32,459 bases of DNA from the NCBI GenBank assembly GCA_036260805.1, contig DATALZ010000044.1, positions 1 to 32,459 of the forward strand, read 5' to 3'. Within the stretch, counting starts at the first letter, position 1; every line of letters starts with the position of its first letter. The DNA comes from Thermocaproicibacter sp036260805 (GTDB taxonomy: Bacteria > Bacillota > Clostridia > Oscillospirales > Acutalibacteraceae). Below, piece by piece: positions 21,667 through 29,577 of the stretch. The position numbers and the translations under genes are program-made. Under the pieces are notes generated by a model that was not told the DNA's origin, did no database searches, and worked only from the letters and a program-made list of their open reading frames with translations.

Positions 21667-24599
21667 GTACAAAAACAAATCAGGCAAAAGGGCCGATGGG
21701 GCAAAGGCATGGCGGTTTCGGTCCCATGGGCGGCGGCCGTGGTCCGGCCGAAAAAGCAAAAGATTTTAAAGGTACTGCTCGACGGCTTCTTCGCTACCTG
21801 AAACCGCAGGTGCCGAAACTGGCAGTCGTCCTTTGCTTCGCAGTCGCAAGCACGGTGTTTACCGTCAAGGCTCCGAAAATCATCGGCGACGCAACCAACC
21901 AGCTGACCGATGGCTTCATTGCAAAATCCACTGTGAATTCGGTAACCAAAATACAGGATAAACTGATTCCACAGATAAACGATATGCTCAAAAAACTGGA
22001 TGAAGGCCAGAGCGGAGCACTAAAACAGGCAGATGCCGCTGTTGAGAAAAAATTCAATGAAGCAGTCGCAGCACAGAAGCAGCAGGCATACGTGCAGGCA
22101 GCGAAAAAGGCAGACGCGATTGTCCAGCAGAAATTCAGCGAAACAATAGCGGCTAAAAAACAGCAGGCATACGCACAGGCTGTGCAAAAGGCTGATTCCA
22201 TAGCCGAACAGAAATTCAACGAGGCGATAGCTGCTAAAAAACAGCAGGCTTATGCCGCCGCAGTTCTGCAGGCGGATCAGCTTGCAGTGCAGAAATTTAA
22301 TGAAGCAACGGCAGCCCAGAAGCAGCAGGCTTACACTGCCGCTGTTCAGCAGGCGGATGCAGCATTTGCAAATTTGACCATGACCCCGCAGCTGGAGCAG
22401 GCGAAAGCAAATGCCGAAGCACAGGCAAAGGCTGCGGTGGACGCCCAGTTTGCAAAACAGCTTGCAGCAGTAAAGCAGACAGCGGAAGCACAGGCGAAGG
22501 CCGCGGTAGATTCCGGTTTTGCCAAACAGCAGTCCACCATGCAGGCTCAGTTTGCTGCCGCAAAGAAAACGGCAGAGACACAGGCAAAGGCTGCGGTAGA
22601 CACAGGCTTCGCCAAACAGCAGTCCGCCATGCAGGCTCAGCTGGCCGCCGCAGAGAAAACGGCAGAAACGCAGGCAAAGGCTGCGGTAGATGCTGCATTC
22701 GTGAAACAGCAGCCCGCCATGCAGGAGAAAATGAATTCTGCAAAAAAGCAGGCGGAAGCACAGGCGAAAACCGCAGTTTCCAAAGCAGTCCTTGAAAAAG
22801 GGAAGATGACCCAGGAGCAGTTCAATGTTCTGAAAGAAATCGCCGCGATTCCAAATATAAAGACGCTGAAGACCAACGGTGAGAAAGCCGACGCAATTCA
22901 GAAAATGTTTGACCTCAGCAAGAAGCTTCCCGCTGAGTATACGAAAAAAATGCCAAGCATGTCTCAATCCGATCTCGACAAAGGTATCAGTGATGTGCGC
23001 AAATACGGCGACGCCATCCCATTTGGCGTAATCTGGAACACGCTGGCATGGCTGCTGATTATTTATGGACTCAGTGCGCTTTCCACTTTTGCAATGCAGT
23101 TCATTATGTCCGACGTTGCGCAGAAGACCGTTTCCGTTCTCCGCCGCGAAGTGAACGAAAAACTGGCAAAGCTCCCTCTCAGTTACTACGATTCTCATTC
23201 AAACGGCGATATTCTCAGCCGTATGACGAACGATATCGATACCGTTTCGTCTACGCTTCAGCAAAGTCTTACACAGGTAATCACATCTTTCTTTCAGATT
23301 ATCGGCTATGTATGGATGATGGTTACTATCAATTTGATTCTTACACTTATTGTTCTCGCAACCCTGCCGCTTTATATGATTGCAACTTTGTTTATTACAA
23401 AGCGATCGCAGAAATATTATTCCTCACAACAGAAATATCTGGGAAGTCTGAGCGGTCATACCGAAGAGATGTTCACAGGTCATGTTATTGTAAAAGCTTA
23501 TGGGCATGAGAAGGATTCAGTGGAAACATTCCGTTCCATTAACGAAAACCTATACGGTTCTGGCTGGAAAGCCCAGTTTATGTCCGGAATTATGATGCCT
23601 CTCATGAACTTCATCGGGAATGTGGGCTATGTGCTCATTGCCGTTGTAGGCGGAATTTTTGTTACCAAAAGCTATATGAACCTTGGCGACATCGTGTCGT
23701 TTATCTCTTATTCAAAATCCTTCTCACAGCCGATTATTATGACGGCGAATATAGCAAATATCATTCAGTCAACAGTCGCCTGTGCGGAGCGTGTGTTTGA
23801 ATTGCTCGATGAAAATGAGCAGATTCCGGATGCCGACGACGCCGTTGCTCTGGAGAATCCGAAAGGCAACATCCGTTTCGACCACGTCCAGTTCCGCTAC
23901 CGTGAGAACGTCCCTCTGATGGAAGACATGAACCTCGACATTAAACAGGGCGATACGGTGGCAATCGTTGGGCCGACAGGCGCCGGAAAAACAACCCTTG
24001 TGAACCTTTTAATGCGTTTCTACGAAATAGGCGGCGGCTCGCTGACGTTTGACGGCGTGGATATCCGCAAGCTCCGCCGCGGAAGCCTGCGCACAATGTT
24101 CGGCATGGTTCTTCAGGATACCTGGCTGTTCAACGGCACAATCAGGGATAACATTGCCTACGGCCGCGAGGGTGCTGCTGAGGAAGACATCATAAAAGCG
24201 GCAAAGGCGGCGCATGCCGACCACTTTATCCGCAGTCTGCCGGATGGCTATCATACGGTTCTGAATGAAGAAGCATCCAATATTTCGCAGGGGCAGAAAC
24301 AGCTTCTCACGATTGCGCGCGCGATTCTCGCAGATCCGACTGTCCTTATTCTTGATGAGGCGACCAGCAACGTCGATACCCGTACCGAAGTTCTGATTCA
24401 AAAGGCCATGGGTGCCCTGATGAAGGGAAGAACGAATTTCGTCATAGCCCATCGCCTGTCCACAATCCGTGATGCCCAGATGATTCTTGTCATGAATCAC
24501 GGTACAATTATCGAAAAGGGCACGCACCAGTCGCTGCTCCAAAAAGGCGGATTCTACGCCGACCTTTATAACAGCCAGTTTGCGGGTCAGGAAACTTAA
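21663..24599 (+). CDS. Heterodimeric ABC exporter subunit with a giant repeat-rich insertion between TM1 and TM2
   Basis: 978 residues against ~580-630 for the family. Residues 1-46 are Gly/Met/Arg-rich and cytoplasmic; TM1 is about 52-70. Residues ~75-455 are an Ala/Gln/Lys-rich, probably alpha-helical extracytoplasmic insertion. TM2 (about 457-480) and the rest of the transporter follow. The ATPase domain has Walker A GPTGAGKTT (770-778), Walker B LILDEATSNVD with Glu899 and His930 in the H-loop, but a changed signature, ISQGQKQ (874-880). It is thus the catalytic half complementing the degenerate upstream subunit. The insertion contains 27-residue and 30-residue tandem repeats, with no Cys or Trp. 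It could be a periplasm-side or cell-wall-spanning stalk that receives or releases substrate; function unknown. Confidence 0.9.
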   Translation: MSTKTNQAKGPMGQRHGGFGPMGGGRGPAEKAKDFKGTARRLLRYLKPQVPKLAVVLCFAVASTVFTVKAPKIIGDATNQLTDGFIAKSTVNSVTKIQDKLIPQINDMLKKLDEGQSGALKQADAAVEKKFNEAVAAQKQQAYVQAAKKADAIVQQKFSETIAAKKQQAYAQAVQKADSIAEQKFNEAIAAKKQQAYAAAVLQADQLAVQKFNEATAAQKQQAYTAAVQQADAAFANLTMTPQLEQAKANAEAQAKAAVDAQFAKQLAAVKQTAEAQAKAAVDSGFAKQQSTMQAQFAAAKKTAETQAKAAVDTGFAKQQSAMQAQLAAAEKTAETQAKAAVDAAFVKQQPAMQEKMNSAKKQAEAQAKTAVSKAVLEKGKMTQEQFNVLKEIAAIPNIKTLKTNGEKADAIQKMFDLSKKLPAEYTKKMPSMSQSDLDKGISDVRKYGDAIPFGVIWNTLAWLLIIYGLSALSTFAMQFIMSDVAQKTVSVLRREVNEKLAKLPLSYYDSHSNGDILSRMTNDIDTVSSTLQQSLTQVITSFFQIIGYVWMMVTINLILTLIVLATLPLYMIATLFITKRSQKYYSSQQKYLGSLSGHTEEMFTGHVIVKAYGHEKDSVETFRSINENLYGSGWKAQFMSGIMMPLMNFIGNVGYVLIAVVGGIFVTKSYMNLGDIVSFISYSKSFSQPIIMTANIANIIQSTVACAERVFELLDENEQIPDADDAVALENPKGNIRFDHVQFRYRENVPLMEDMNLDIKQGDTVAIVGPTGAGKTTLVNLLMRFYEIGGGSLTFDGVDIRKLRRGSLRTMFGMVLQDTWLFNGTIRDNIAYGREGAAEEDIIKAAKAAHADHFIRSLPDGYHTVLNEEASNISQGQKQLLTIARAILADPTVLILDEATSNVDTRTEVLIQKAMGALMKGRTNFVIAHRLSTIRDAQMILVMNHGTIIEKGTHQSLLQKGGFYADLYNSQFAGQET
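22029..22352 (+). repeat. Four tandem 81-bp (27-residue) repeats inside the ABC exporter gene
   Basis: Residues 123-230 comprise four units of 27 residues, each AD-x4-(Q/K)KF(N/S)E-x(2)AA-(Q/K)KQQAY-x(2)A-x4. They start at residues 123, 150, 177 and 204. The KQQAY core is invariant. The nucleotide sequence is also repetitive but has drifted, so the array is not brand new. Confidence 0.85.
22413..22751 (+). repeat. Tandem 90-bp (30-residue) repeats inside the ABC exporter gene
   Basis: Residues 251-363: a shortened 23-residue unit and three 30-residue units starting at 274, 304 and 334, each beginning AE(A/T)QAKAAVD and continuing x2FAKQQ-x-MQAQ(L/F)AAA-x-KT; a degenerate start of another unit follows at 364. 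The 30-residue units are nearly identical at the DNA level, suggesting recent duplication. Confidence 0.85.
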
Positions 24600-24610
24600 A
24601 AAATATGGAA

Positions 24611-24645
24611 AAAGGGAACAGTCCAGAAGACTGTTCCCTTTTTGC
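24611..24645 (+). terminator. Intrinsic terminator of the exporter operon
   Basis: AAAGGGAACAGT and ACTGTTCCCTTT form a perfect 12-bp stem with a 7-base loop, ending in a T5 run (24639-24643), 11 bases after the stop. Confidence 0.88.
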
Positions 24646-24663
24646 AGTACAAATAAACTAACA

Positions 24664-24718
24664 AGCGGTAATCTCTAAGCAAACAGTAATCTTAGCTTAG
24701 AGGTTACCGCTTTGTTTT
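24664..24718. terminator. Second, probably bidirectional terminator between convergent operons
   Basis: A 17-bp stem (24664-24680 with 24695-24711, one G-T pair) with a 14-base loop. It ends in TTGTTTTTT on the + strand and TTGTTAGTTT on the minus strand. It would also close the mgsA-HPr-like operon. Confidence 0.75.
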
Positions 24719-24741
24719 TTACCGGGTGATTATCAATTGAT

Positions 24742-24975
24742 TCAAGATTCTTTTACAATGAAGTCTTTTAGGTGATCCAGTACTTCCTTATCATCAGAAT
24801 CGATGTTCAACTGGATTGGCTCATCAAGTTTCATACTGAAAATTCCCATGATTGATTTCGCGTCAAGAATATGGACTCCCTGAACAAGTTCACAATCTAC
24901 ATTTTCTTTTGAAACTATGGAAGAAAAAGCTTTTACTTTTTGGACGCTGTCAATCAAAATTCTTACAGAAATCAT
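24742..24975 (-). CDS. HPr-like protein lacking the phospho-histidine
   Basis: 77 residues with the PTS HPr fold. The regulatory serine region is conserved (DAKSIMGIFSMKL, the counterpart of Ser46), but the active-site segment that in HPr reads GIHARPA is here DSVQKVKAF, with no histidine. It therefore cannot relay phosphate from enzyme I to sugar permeases. The intact Ser46 region suggests it could still bind or be modified by regulatory partners; this is inference. It starts 15 bases after mgsA with AAGGAAG upstream, so the two are co-transcribed. Confidence 0.78.
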   Translation of the reverse strand: MISVRILIDSVQKVKAFSSIVSKENVDCELVQGVHILDAKSIMGIFSMKLDEPIQLNIDSDDKEVLDHLKDFIVKES

Positions 24976-24990
24976 AATGTTCTTGCTTCC

Positions 24991-25476
24991 TTATTTAATT
25001 AATTGACTTTTATCATTCACGCGGTCAATGACGTTTTGTTTGAAATTGATTACTTTGTGCTCATATTCCTGATTCATCAGTGTGGAATGAATCATAAAAT
25101 CAGCCGTGGCTCTGTTGTTTGCAATTGGAATGTCGTAGACCTGGGCAATGCGCAGCAGAGCTTTAACGTCAGGGTCATGTGGCTGTGCTTCCAGTGGGTC
25201 AGAAAAAAATATCACAAAATTGATGTTGCCTTCCACAATCTTAGCTCCGATTTGCTGATCTCCCCCTAAAGGACCGCTGTTGTACGCCTTAACGGGAAGC
25301 CCAGTTTTTTCGGCAACAAGTCTTGCCGTCGTTCCAGTACCGCATAAAAAATGATTCCGGAGAATCTCCTGGTTTTCAGCACACCACTCGATCAATTCAC
25401 GCTTTTTTCCATCATGGGCTATCAAAGCGATTGTCTTTTGTTTTCCGATTGTAAACGATATAAATTCATCATTCAT
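24991..25476 (-). CDS. mgsA: Methylglyoxal synthase MgsA
   Basis: 161 residues. Catalytic and phosphate-binding motifs are complete: LIAHDGKK with the family His, GTGTTARLV, YNSGPLGGDQQIGAKI with the catalytic Asp, and FSDPLEAQPHDPDVKALLR with the second His. It converts dihydroxyacetone phosphate to methylglyoxal and phosphate, bypassing lower glycolysis when phosphate is short. The start is ATG 25476 with GGGTGA 5 bases upstream; a GTG at 25485 overlaps that site. It leads the operon with the HPr-like gene. Confidence 0.92.
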   Translation of the reverse strand: MNDEFISFTIGKQKTIALIAHDGKKRELIEWCAENQEILRNHFLCGTGTTARLVAEKTGLPVKAYNSGPLGGDQQIGAKIVEGNINFVIFFSDPLEAQPHDPDVKALLRIAQVYDIPIANNRATADFMIHSTLMNQEYEHKVINFKQNVIDRVNDKSQLIK

Positions 25477-25586
25477 AATTTTCACCCATTCCGTTAGATT
25501 ATTATCTTTTACATTTTCAGCAATATCCTAACAAAGAAAATGAAGCCATACTTTGCGCTGAATTACAGAATAAAAGGTATATGAAA

Positions 25587-25615
25587 AGTCTAACAAATTA
25601 CTGCAAAAAGTTCAA
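25587..25615 (-). promoter_or_regulatory. Promoter of the mgsA operon
   Basis: On the minus strand TTGAAC (25610-25615), a 17-base spacer and TAGACT (25587-25592), about 110 bases before the start codon. Confidence 0.5.
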
Positions 25616-25704
25616 CCTTTATGGAAAATAAAATCGATTCAGGTCAAATAAAATAGGAAAATCGCTCATTTTTCTATTATACCGTATTATTTTGACAGCA
25701 AAAA

Positions 25705-25731
25705 GCCCGCAGGCCCTAGAGCCATGCGGGT
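25705..25731 (-). terminator. Terminator following the tRNA-Ala fragment
   Basis: On the minus strand CCCGCA pairs with TGCGGG (inner GGC/GCC), followed by CTTTTTG. It lies 8 bases after the CCA end of the tRNA fragment and looks like the original tRNA terminator. Confidence 0.7.
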
Positions 25732-25738
25732 TTTGTTA

Positions 25739-25783
25739 TGGTGGAGCATAGCGGGATCGAACCGCTGACCTCCACACTGCCAG
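25739..25783 (-). pseudogene. 3' half of tRNA-Ala(GGC), att-like scar
   Basis: On the minus strand: anticodon loop CTGGCAG (anticodon GGC at 25779-25781), 3' anticodon strand TGTGG, variable loop AGGTC, a T-arm AGCGG-TTCGATC-CCGCT that pairs perfectly, acceptor strand ATGCTCC, then A and CCA. The 5' half is missing: the base pairs CCACA expected before the loop and any GGAGCAT acceptor strand are absent. Sequence identity to a tRNA therefore begins exactly at the anticodon loop, the classical crossover point of tyrosine recombinases. It is best read as the displaced end of a tRNA into which an element integrated. Confidence 0.75.
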
Positions 25784-25901
25784 CGCATGTTGGTGCCTTT
25801 TTTGAATCATCGTGAATGCGAATAAATGGCGTTGCTATGCGGTTTGTGGTACTTTGCCTTTTGTAACTGTCCGTGCAAATTTGCCTTTCTCTGCGGGGAG
25901 T

Positions 25902-25930
25902 TATCCCAAATGTATCCCAAGGTTATCCCA
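25902..25930. repeat. Three TATCCCA direct repeats at exact 11-bp period
   Basis: TATCCCA occurs at 25902, 25913 and 25924, so all copies face the same side of the helix. They are about 120 bases from the tRNA scar. Integrase arm-type binding sites have this look; that is inference. Confidence 0.6.
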
Positions 25931-26260
25931 GAGAACTTTTTCGGAACACGAAAGCTGTAACTTGCTTTTATACTCATAAAAACATTCTGCTACGGGGGCG
26001 GCATGTTTGCGGCGGTTGTATTGACAGACACTACATCAGTTGATAGAATTATACCATAATATAAACAACGTTGTCTCTCAAGAAAAGCGGCCGGAACGAT
26101 ACCAGTGGAAGTCTTGTTTGCTGTATGAAAAATTATAATTTCTTCGTTATCCATTCGTTGAAAGCCCTGATTTTAAGCGCTTTTTCCAATTTACAATGGA
26201 TTTGAGAAGCAGGAAGAGAAATTATAATTTCCCCATAGACGGCGGTTTCGTACTATGGAA

Positions 26261-26350
26261 TTATCCAAAGTTATGTGCAACCTTGTTTTTATGAAACGCT
26301 CATGCTCTTTTACTGGGGCTGAGCGTTTTTTTGCACCTAACTTCGGATAA
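26261..26350. repeat. Long nested inverted repeat
   Basis: The outer arms 26261-26280 and 26331-26350 match at 18 of 20 positions as inverted copies (left arm TTATCCAAAGTTATGTGCAA). Inside, AACGCTCA (26295-26302) and TGAGCGTT (26320-26327) form a terminator-like hairpin with T7 on the + strand. No gene on the + strand needs this terminator. Confidence 0.65.
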
Positions 26351-26427
26351 CTCACTATTCATAATGCGAAGCTAATTTGCTTTAATCCCCTACCTGTGTG
26401 CCTTTATTCCTGATTGTAAAGATAGAG

Positions 26428-27315
26428 CTATGCACGCACTTGTATGCTTTTGAAAAATTTGATATCAAAATAGAGTGCAAACAGCGCAAGAACAACAAAA
26501 CTCGAAACCTTTGTCACGATTGCACCCATTGGCAGTCTAATTCCGGCGGCGATTTGAAATATGGTTTGAATGGGAAGCATCACGCCGATTACCGTACAGA
26601 CTGTCAGCAGTATTGCAAGCAAAATATACCCGGTTCCGTTTTGCCTCCTTAACAGGAACAGACAGATCAGTGCGGCTGGGCCTACTATTCCCATGTCTAG
26701 TACATAGGTAATTTGTGTGGTGTATACTTCGATCATCTGTAAAGACCGGTGCTGAATCAAAGAGTTGATGATATCGGGAAGCCATGCCATGATTAGGGCC
26801 ACACCAGTCAAAACAAGAAAAAAGCTAATCCCTTTCCGTGGGAGCTTTCCGATTACACTTTTGGCAAGTAGGGAAGAATCTATGTCCGCAAAAGCCAGAA
26901 TAAGACCAAAGAAACTCAGGGAAAACAAGGCAATATAGACCAAATGCAAAAAATTGTAGGTTATCCCAAATGCGATACTGGCCGAATAATAGGTAAACAG
27001 TGAAATGACCGAGGTTAAAAACAGCTTTCTTTTAAGCGTGCGTTTTGTTATATCGAATACAAGCGCCAGAATAAGCAGCGGTATAGCAATGCAAAGAATT
27101 GTGAAATCAGTTCCCCTAAATATCGCTGCCATGAAATACGAGTCGTGCTCGTAAAGACCATTTCCACAAATCTTCACTGCATCACCATATTGGTTCTTTA
27201 CAGTGTATGCTTTCTCACCCGTTCTGTAAAACAGCCCGGTTAAAGTCGTTACGAGGCTCAGAACGACTATCATCATTGCAGTAATATGCAGGTTCATGGC
27301 TTTGTCTGTTTTCAT
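26428..27315 (-). CDS. Multi-pass membrane protein of unknown function (paralogue of the 28676 gene)
   Basis: 295 residues, with about eight predicted membrane helices. After the first helix comes an outside loop containing KICGNGLYEHDSYFMAAIF. The same position in the gene at 28676 reads LYGKGIYKNDSVASAA, and later segments also align (LHLVYIALFSLSFFGLIL against LFLVYVALMSMSFFALVL). Its ATG overlaps the stop of the upstream membrane gene by one base (TAATG). It is the last gene of the TetR-led operon. No transport motif or domain was recognised. Confidence 0.75.
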   Translation of the reverse strand: MKTDKAMNLHITAMMIVVLSLVTTLTGLFYRTGEKAYTVKNQYGDAVKICGNGLYEHDSYFMAAIFRGTDFTILCIAIPLLILALVFDITKRTLKRKLFLTSVISLFTYYSASIAFGITYNFLHLVYIALFSLSFFGLILAFADIDSSLLAKSVIGKLPRKGISFFLVLTGVALIMAWLPDIINSLIQHRSLQMIEVYTTQITYVLDMGIVGPAALICLFLLRRQNGTGYILLAILLTVCTVIGVMLPIQTIFQIAAGIRLPMGAIVTKVSSFVVLALFALYFDIKFFKSIQVRA

Positions 27316-28136
27316 TAACCAACCTCAGCTTTCAAATGCTGCTTTTCTTTCAACACTTCACCGCTTACAAAAACACCGAGCGCAGCAAAGACAAGGTCAG
27401 AAATCACCCGCACAATTAAATCAGCCGAGACTTCATAAACCGTCAGCATAAACAAGTGATTCATGATCCAATTTGGCCCGTAAATTACAAGAATAAAGTA
27501 CAACGACCGTGAAAGAGCCGATTTTCCCTTGACCCCTGGTTGTAGCATCCAATAAATTGCCCCAACCCAAAGCCCCATGCAGAGCGTCCACATGAAGGTG
27601 CAGAGCGGTTCGCTGCGATATGCGGAGTTTATATGCAAAAATGCGTAGTTGAAATAGCGCCCGGCCAAATAGAAAAAGGCCACAATCAAGATTGACAAAC
27701 CGCGCGTCCTTTTTCTCTGAACAGTGTTGCTGTGGGCGGTGAAGATTCCAAGTAAAATTCCCATAAGAAGAATGGGAAAGAAATCGCTTAAGCCTGTAAG
27801 AAATTCATTGATCACTTTTGTGTGAAGAAGAAGCGAACACTCAAACATTCCAATCTGGTACATGGCTCCAAAAGAAAGGCCATATAAAAAACCTTTCTGC
27901 CACCTTTTCCCGGGTAGCCTCGTTTCAATCAATAAGAAAATTCCCGCAAACAGACTGAAAGCCAGCAACTCCCATACTAGAACTGCGGGCACGAACAGGC
28001 CACGTGATCGGAAGTAGCTTGGTGCTCCCGGTGCCAAATCTATTTTTTGCAGCGAATGAATGGCAATATCTATGGCGCCGCAGAACACTATGATAAGCAG
28101 AGTTTTCCACCATGTGCCTTTCCTCTTTTGCTCCAT
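27315..28136 (-). CDS. Multi-pass membrane protein of unknown function
   Basis: 273 residues from ATG 28136, which has GGAGGT 9 bases upstream; an ATG at 28145 directly abuts that site and is unlikely. A basic N-terminus (MEQKRKGTWWKTLL) is followed by six to eight hydrophobic helices. It differs from the two paralogous membrane proteins of the same operon. No catalytic motif is evident and the family is not recognised. It lies between the flavodoxin gene and the last membrane gene. Confidence 0.72.
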   Translation of the reverse strand: MEQKRKGTWWKTLLIIVFCGAIDIAIHSLQKIDLAPGAPSYFRSRGLFVPAVLVWELLAFSLFAGIFLLIETRLPGKRWQKGFLYGLSFGAMYQIGMFECSLLLHTKVINEFLTGLSDFFPILLMGILLGIFTAHSNTVQRKRTRGLSILIVAFFYLAGRYFNYAFLHINSAYRSEPLCTFMWTLCMGLWVGAIYWMLQPGVKGKSALSRSLYFILVIYGPNWIMNHLFMLTVYEVSADLIVRVISDLVFAALGVFVSGEVLKEKQHLKAEVG

Positions 28137-28172
28137 AATAAACATACCTCCGTTTCTAGTAGGATATACTCA

Positions 28173-28652
28173 TTATGCAGAGAGTGCTTTAACAAACAGA
28201 GAAATACGCTTGTCATAATATTCGGAGGTACTTACGGCGTCGCCTTTGATTTTTTTCATAATCAGCCTGTCGAAGAAGCGCATTTTTTCAAATGTGAATG
28301 CGTAGCCGAGCACATCTTTCGCGACTGCATGAGCAAGCAGATCCGATGGAAAGGCTCCCTGCAGTTCTTTGTCACGATCTTCCTGCTTGGGCGTTCCGGC
28401 ACAGAGAAACAGGCCCACATTTTTTGAGAGCAGTTGTTTCAAGTTTGCGTTTACAAATGAAGTCAATTCTTTTTGGACTTTGCCCATATAGATCGAGCCA
28501 CCAAGAATGACCATGTCAAACGAATCAATCGATGGCACCTTTTCCGTCATGATATTCACGAGCGTGCAGTCGCTCTCAAGTCCTTTTTGTATGCGTTTTG
28601 CCACTTCTGCGGCGCTGCCATAGCGAGTAGCGTAAATGATAATACTTTTCAT
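28173..28652 (-). CDS. Flavodoxin-domain protein (HemG-like/Flavodoxin_5)
   Basis: 159 residues beginning MKSIIIYATRYGSAAEVAKR, where TRYGSA is the FMN phosphate loop. FDMVILGGSIYMGKVQKEL and LFLCAGTPKQEDRD are the two flavin-ring loops. This is the Flavodoxin_5 type, which includes protoporphyrinogen oxidase HemG and many small Firmicutes flavoproteins. It would carry electrons or reduce quinone-like substrates in the cytoplasm. GAAGGT lies 9 bases before ATG 28652; a longer frame to 28679 overlaps the preceding gene. Its place among membrane protein genes suggests a membrane redox or stress function, which is not proven. Confidence 0.85.
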   Translation of the reverse strand: MKSIIIYATRYGSAAEVAKRIQKGLESDCTLVNIMTEKVPSIDSFDMVILGGSIYMGKVQKELTSFVNANLKQLLSKNVGLFLCAGTPKQEDRDKELQGAFPSDLLAHAVAKDVLGYAFTFEKMRFFDRLIMKKIKGDAVSTSEYYDKRISLFVKALSA

Positions 28653-28675
28653 AAGAAATTTACCTTCTTTCAGTA

Positions 28676-29566
28676 TCACAATCCTGCGGTTTGGGGGAAT
28701 TTTGCCGGTTCCCTTATCTTTTTCATAAAGACAAATACGCCGACTAAGACCAAAATATTAGCAACTGGGAAAACTACCATTTCGGCAATTGACATTTGAA
28801 CTCCGGCAATTGCTTGACTAATCACCATCGCCGTAATAGCGGTCAGCATAGTCGCTCCTTTCATACACATAACGGAAGAAAGCAGTAATCCGATCGGTCT
28901 TCTTTTCATCAGTAAAACGGCAGACAAAATAGAAATTGGGACTATAAAGCCTAAATCCATCGCCTGTATGACAAGCGTTGTATAGTCCTCCAATCCGACG
29001 GGCACGCTCCCTGTGAACAGCGGCGGCACAATGCGGCCCAGCCACATGAGCGTGATTGCACATGCAAAGGCCAGGATAAGGAATCCGATTGTTTTCACAG
29101 GCAGATCATCGCTGAAGGCATTTTTAAGCGTTGACAGATCAAAAGAAAGCATGACGAGAACAAGGGCAAAGAAACTCATTGACATCAGTGCTACATAAAC
29201 AAGAAATAAAGGATTATACATGAGAAGGAAGGAGTAGGACATGTAGGTGTAGAGGAAATACGCAAGTGTTCCGGCAAGCACGATTCTTGCTTTCAGGGAG
29301 TTTTTCCTCGAAAAAAAGCACGACAAAGCCAGAAGCGGAACTCCGAGAAATACGGTAATCCAATCCTGTGCAATCCCTTGCGCTGCTGATGCGACCGAGT
29401 CATTTTTGTAAATACCCTTGCCATAGAGATGAATTGTTTCGCCGTGAAGGGACAAAAAAGTGTTCGTTCCCGAACCTCCTGTTGATAGAATACCGATTAT
29501 TCCTGCAAGCAGAGACAGACCCACAATGAAAATGACGAGTATGCCGACGCTTCTCCGGTATTTCAT
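28676..29566 (-). CDS. Multi-pass membrane protein of unknown function (paralogue of the 26428 gene)
   Basis: 296 residues with about eight helices. Outside loop LYGKGIYKNDSVASAA after the first helix and a central SFFALVLVMLSFD segment match the gene at 26428, so the two are duplicates that now flank the flavodoxin gene. GGAGG precedes the ATG, 11 bases after the TetR gene stop. Function is unknown; paired small permease-like proteins under a TetR regulator might form an efflux or membrane-stress module. Confidence 0.75.
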   Translation of the reverse strand: MKYRRSVGILVIFIVGLSLLAGIIGILSTGGSGTNTFLSLHGETIHLYGKGIYKNDSVASAAQGIAQDWITVFLGVPLLALSCFFSRKNSLKARIVLAGTLAYFLYTYMSYSFLLMYNPLFLVYVALMSMSFFALVLVMLSFDLSTLKNAFSDDLPVKTIGFLILAFACAITLMWLGRIVPPLFTGSVPVGLEDYTTLVIQAMDLGFIVPISILSAVLLMKRRPIGLLLSSVMCMKGATMLTAITAMVISQAIAGVQMSIAEMVVFPVANILVLVGVFVFMKKIREPAKFPQTAGL

Positions 29567-29577
29567 TCAGTTCCCTC

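Larger units (their letters stand above)
25784..26427. other. Gene-free region next to the tRNA scar
   Basis: No supported gene in about 640 bases. It holds three 11-bp-spaced direct repeats (25902), two copies of AAATTATAATTTC (26130-26142 and 26219-26231), CCATAG/CTATGG inverted halves (26234-26259) and a nested inverted repeat (26261). The density of such motifs is typical of recombination ends of mobile elements. Confidence 0.5.

Noticed and set aside
22029..22751. CRISPR array or non-coding tandem repeat
   Set aside because: The repeats are 81 and 90 bp, in frame, contiguous without spacers, and part of a protein with conserved flanking domains.
22020..23198. A 392-codon Cys/Leu-rich minus-strand ORF opposite the exporter repeats
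   Set aside because: Its repetitive Cys/Leu/Gly content is the antisense reading of Ala/Gln/Lys repeats; no start signals.
25807..25977. A 56-codon minus-strand ORF across the arm-like repeats
   Set aside because: No ribosome site, no recognisable domain, and it runs over direct repeats; I treat it as chance. It could be a trace of an integrase 3' end but nothing supports that.
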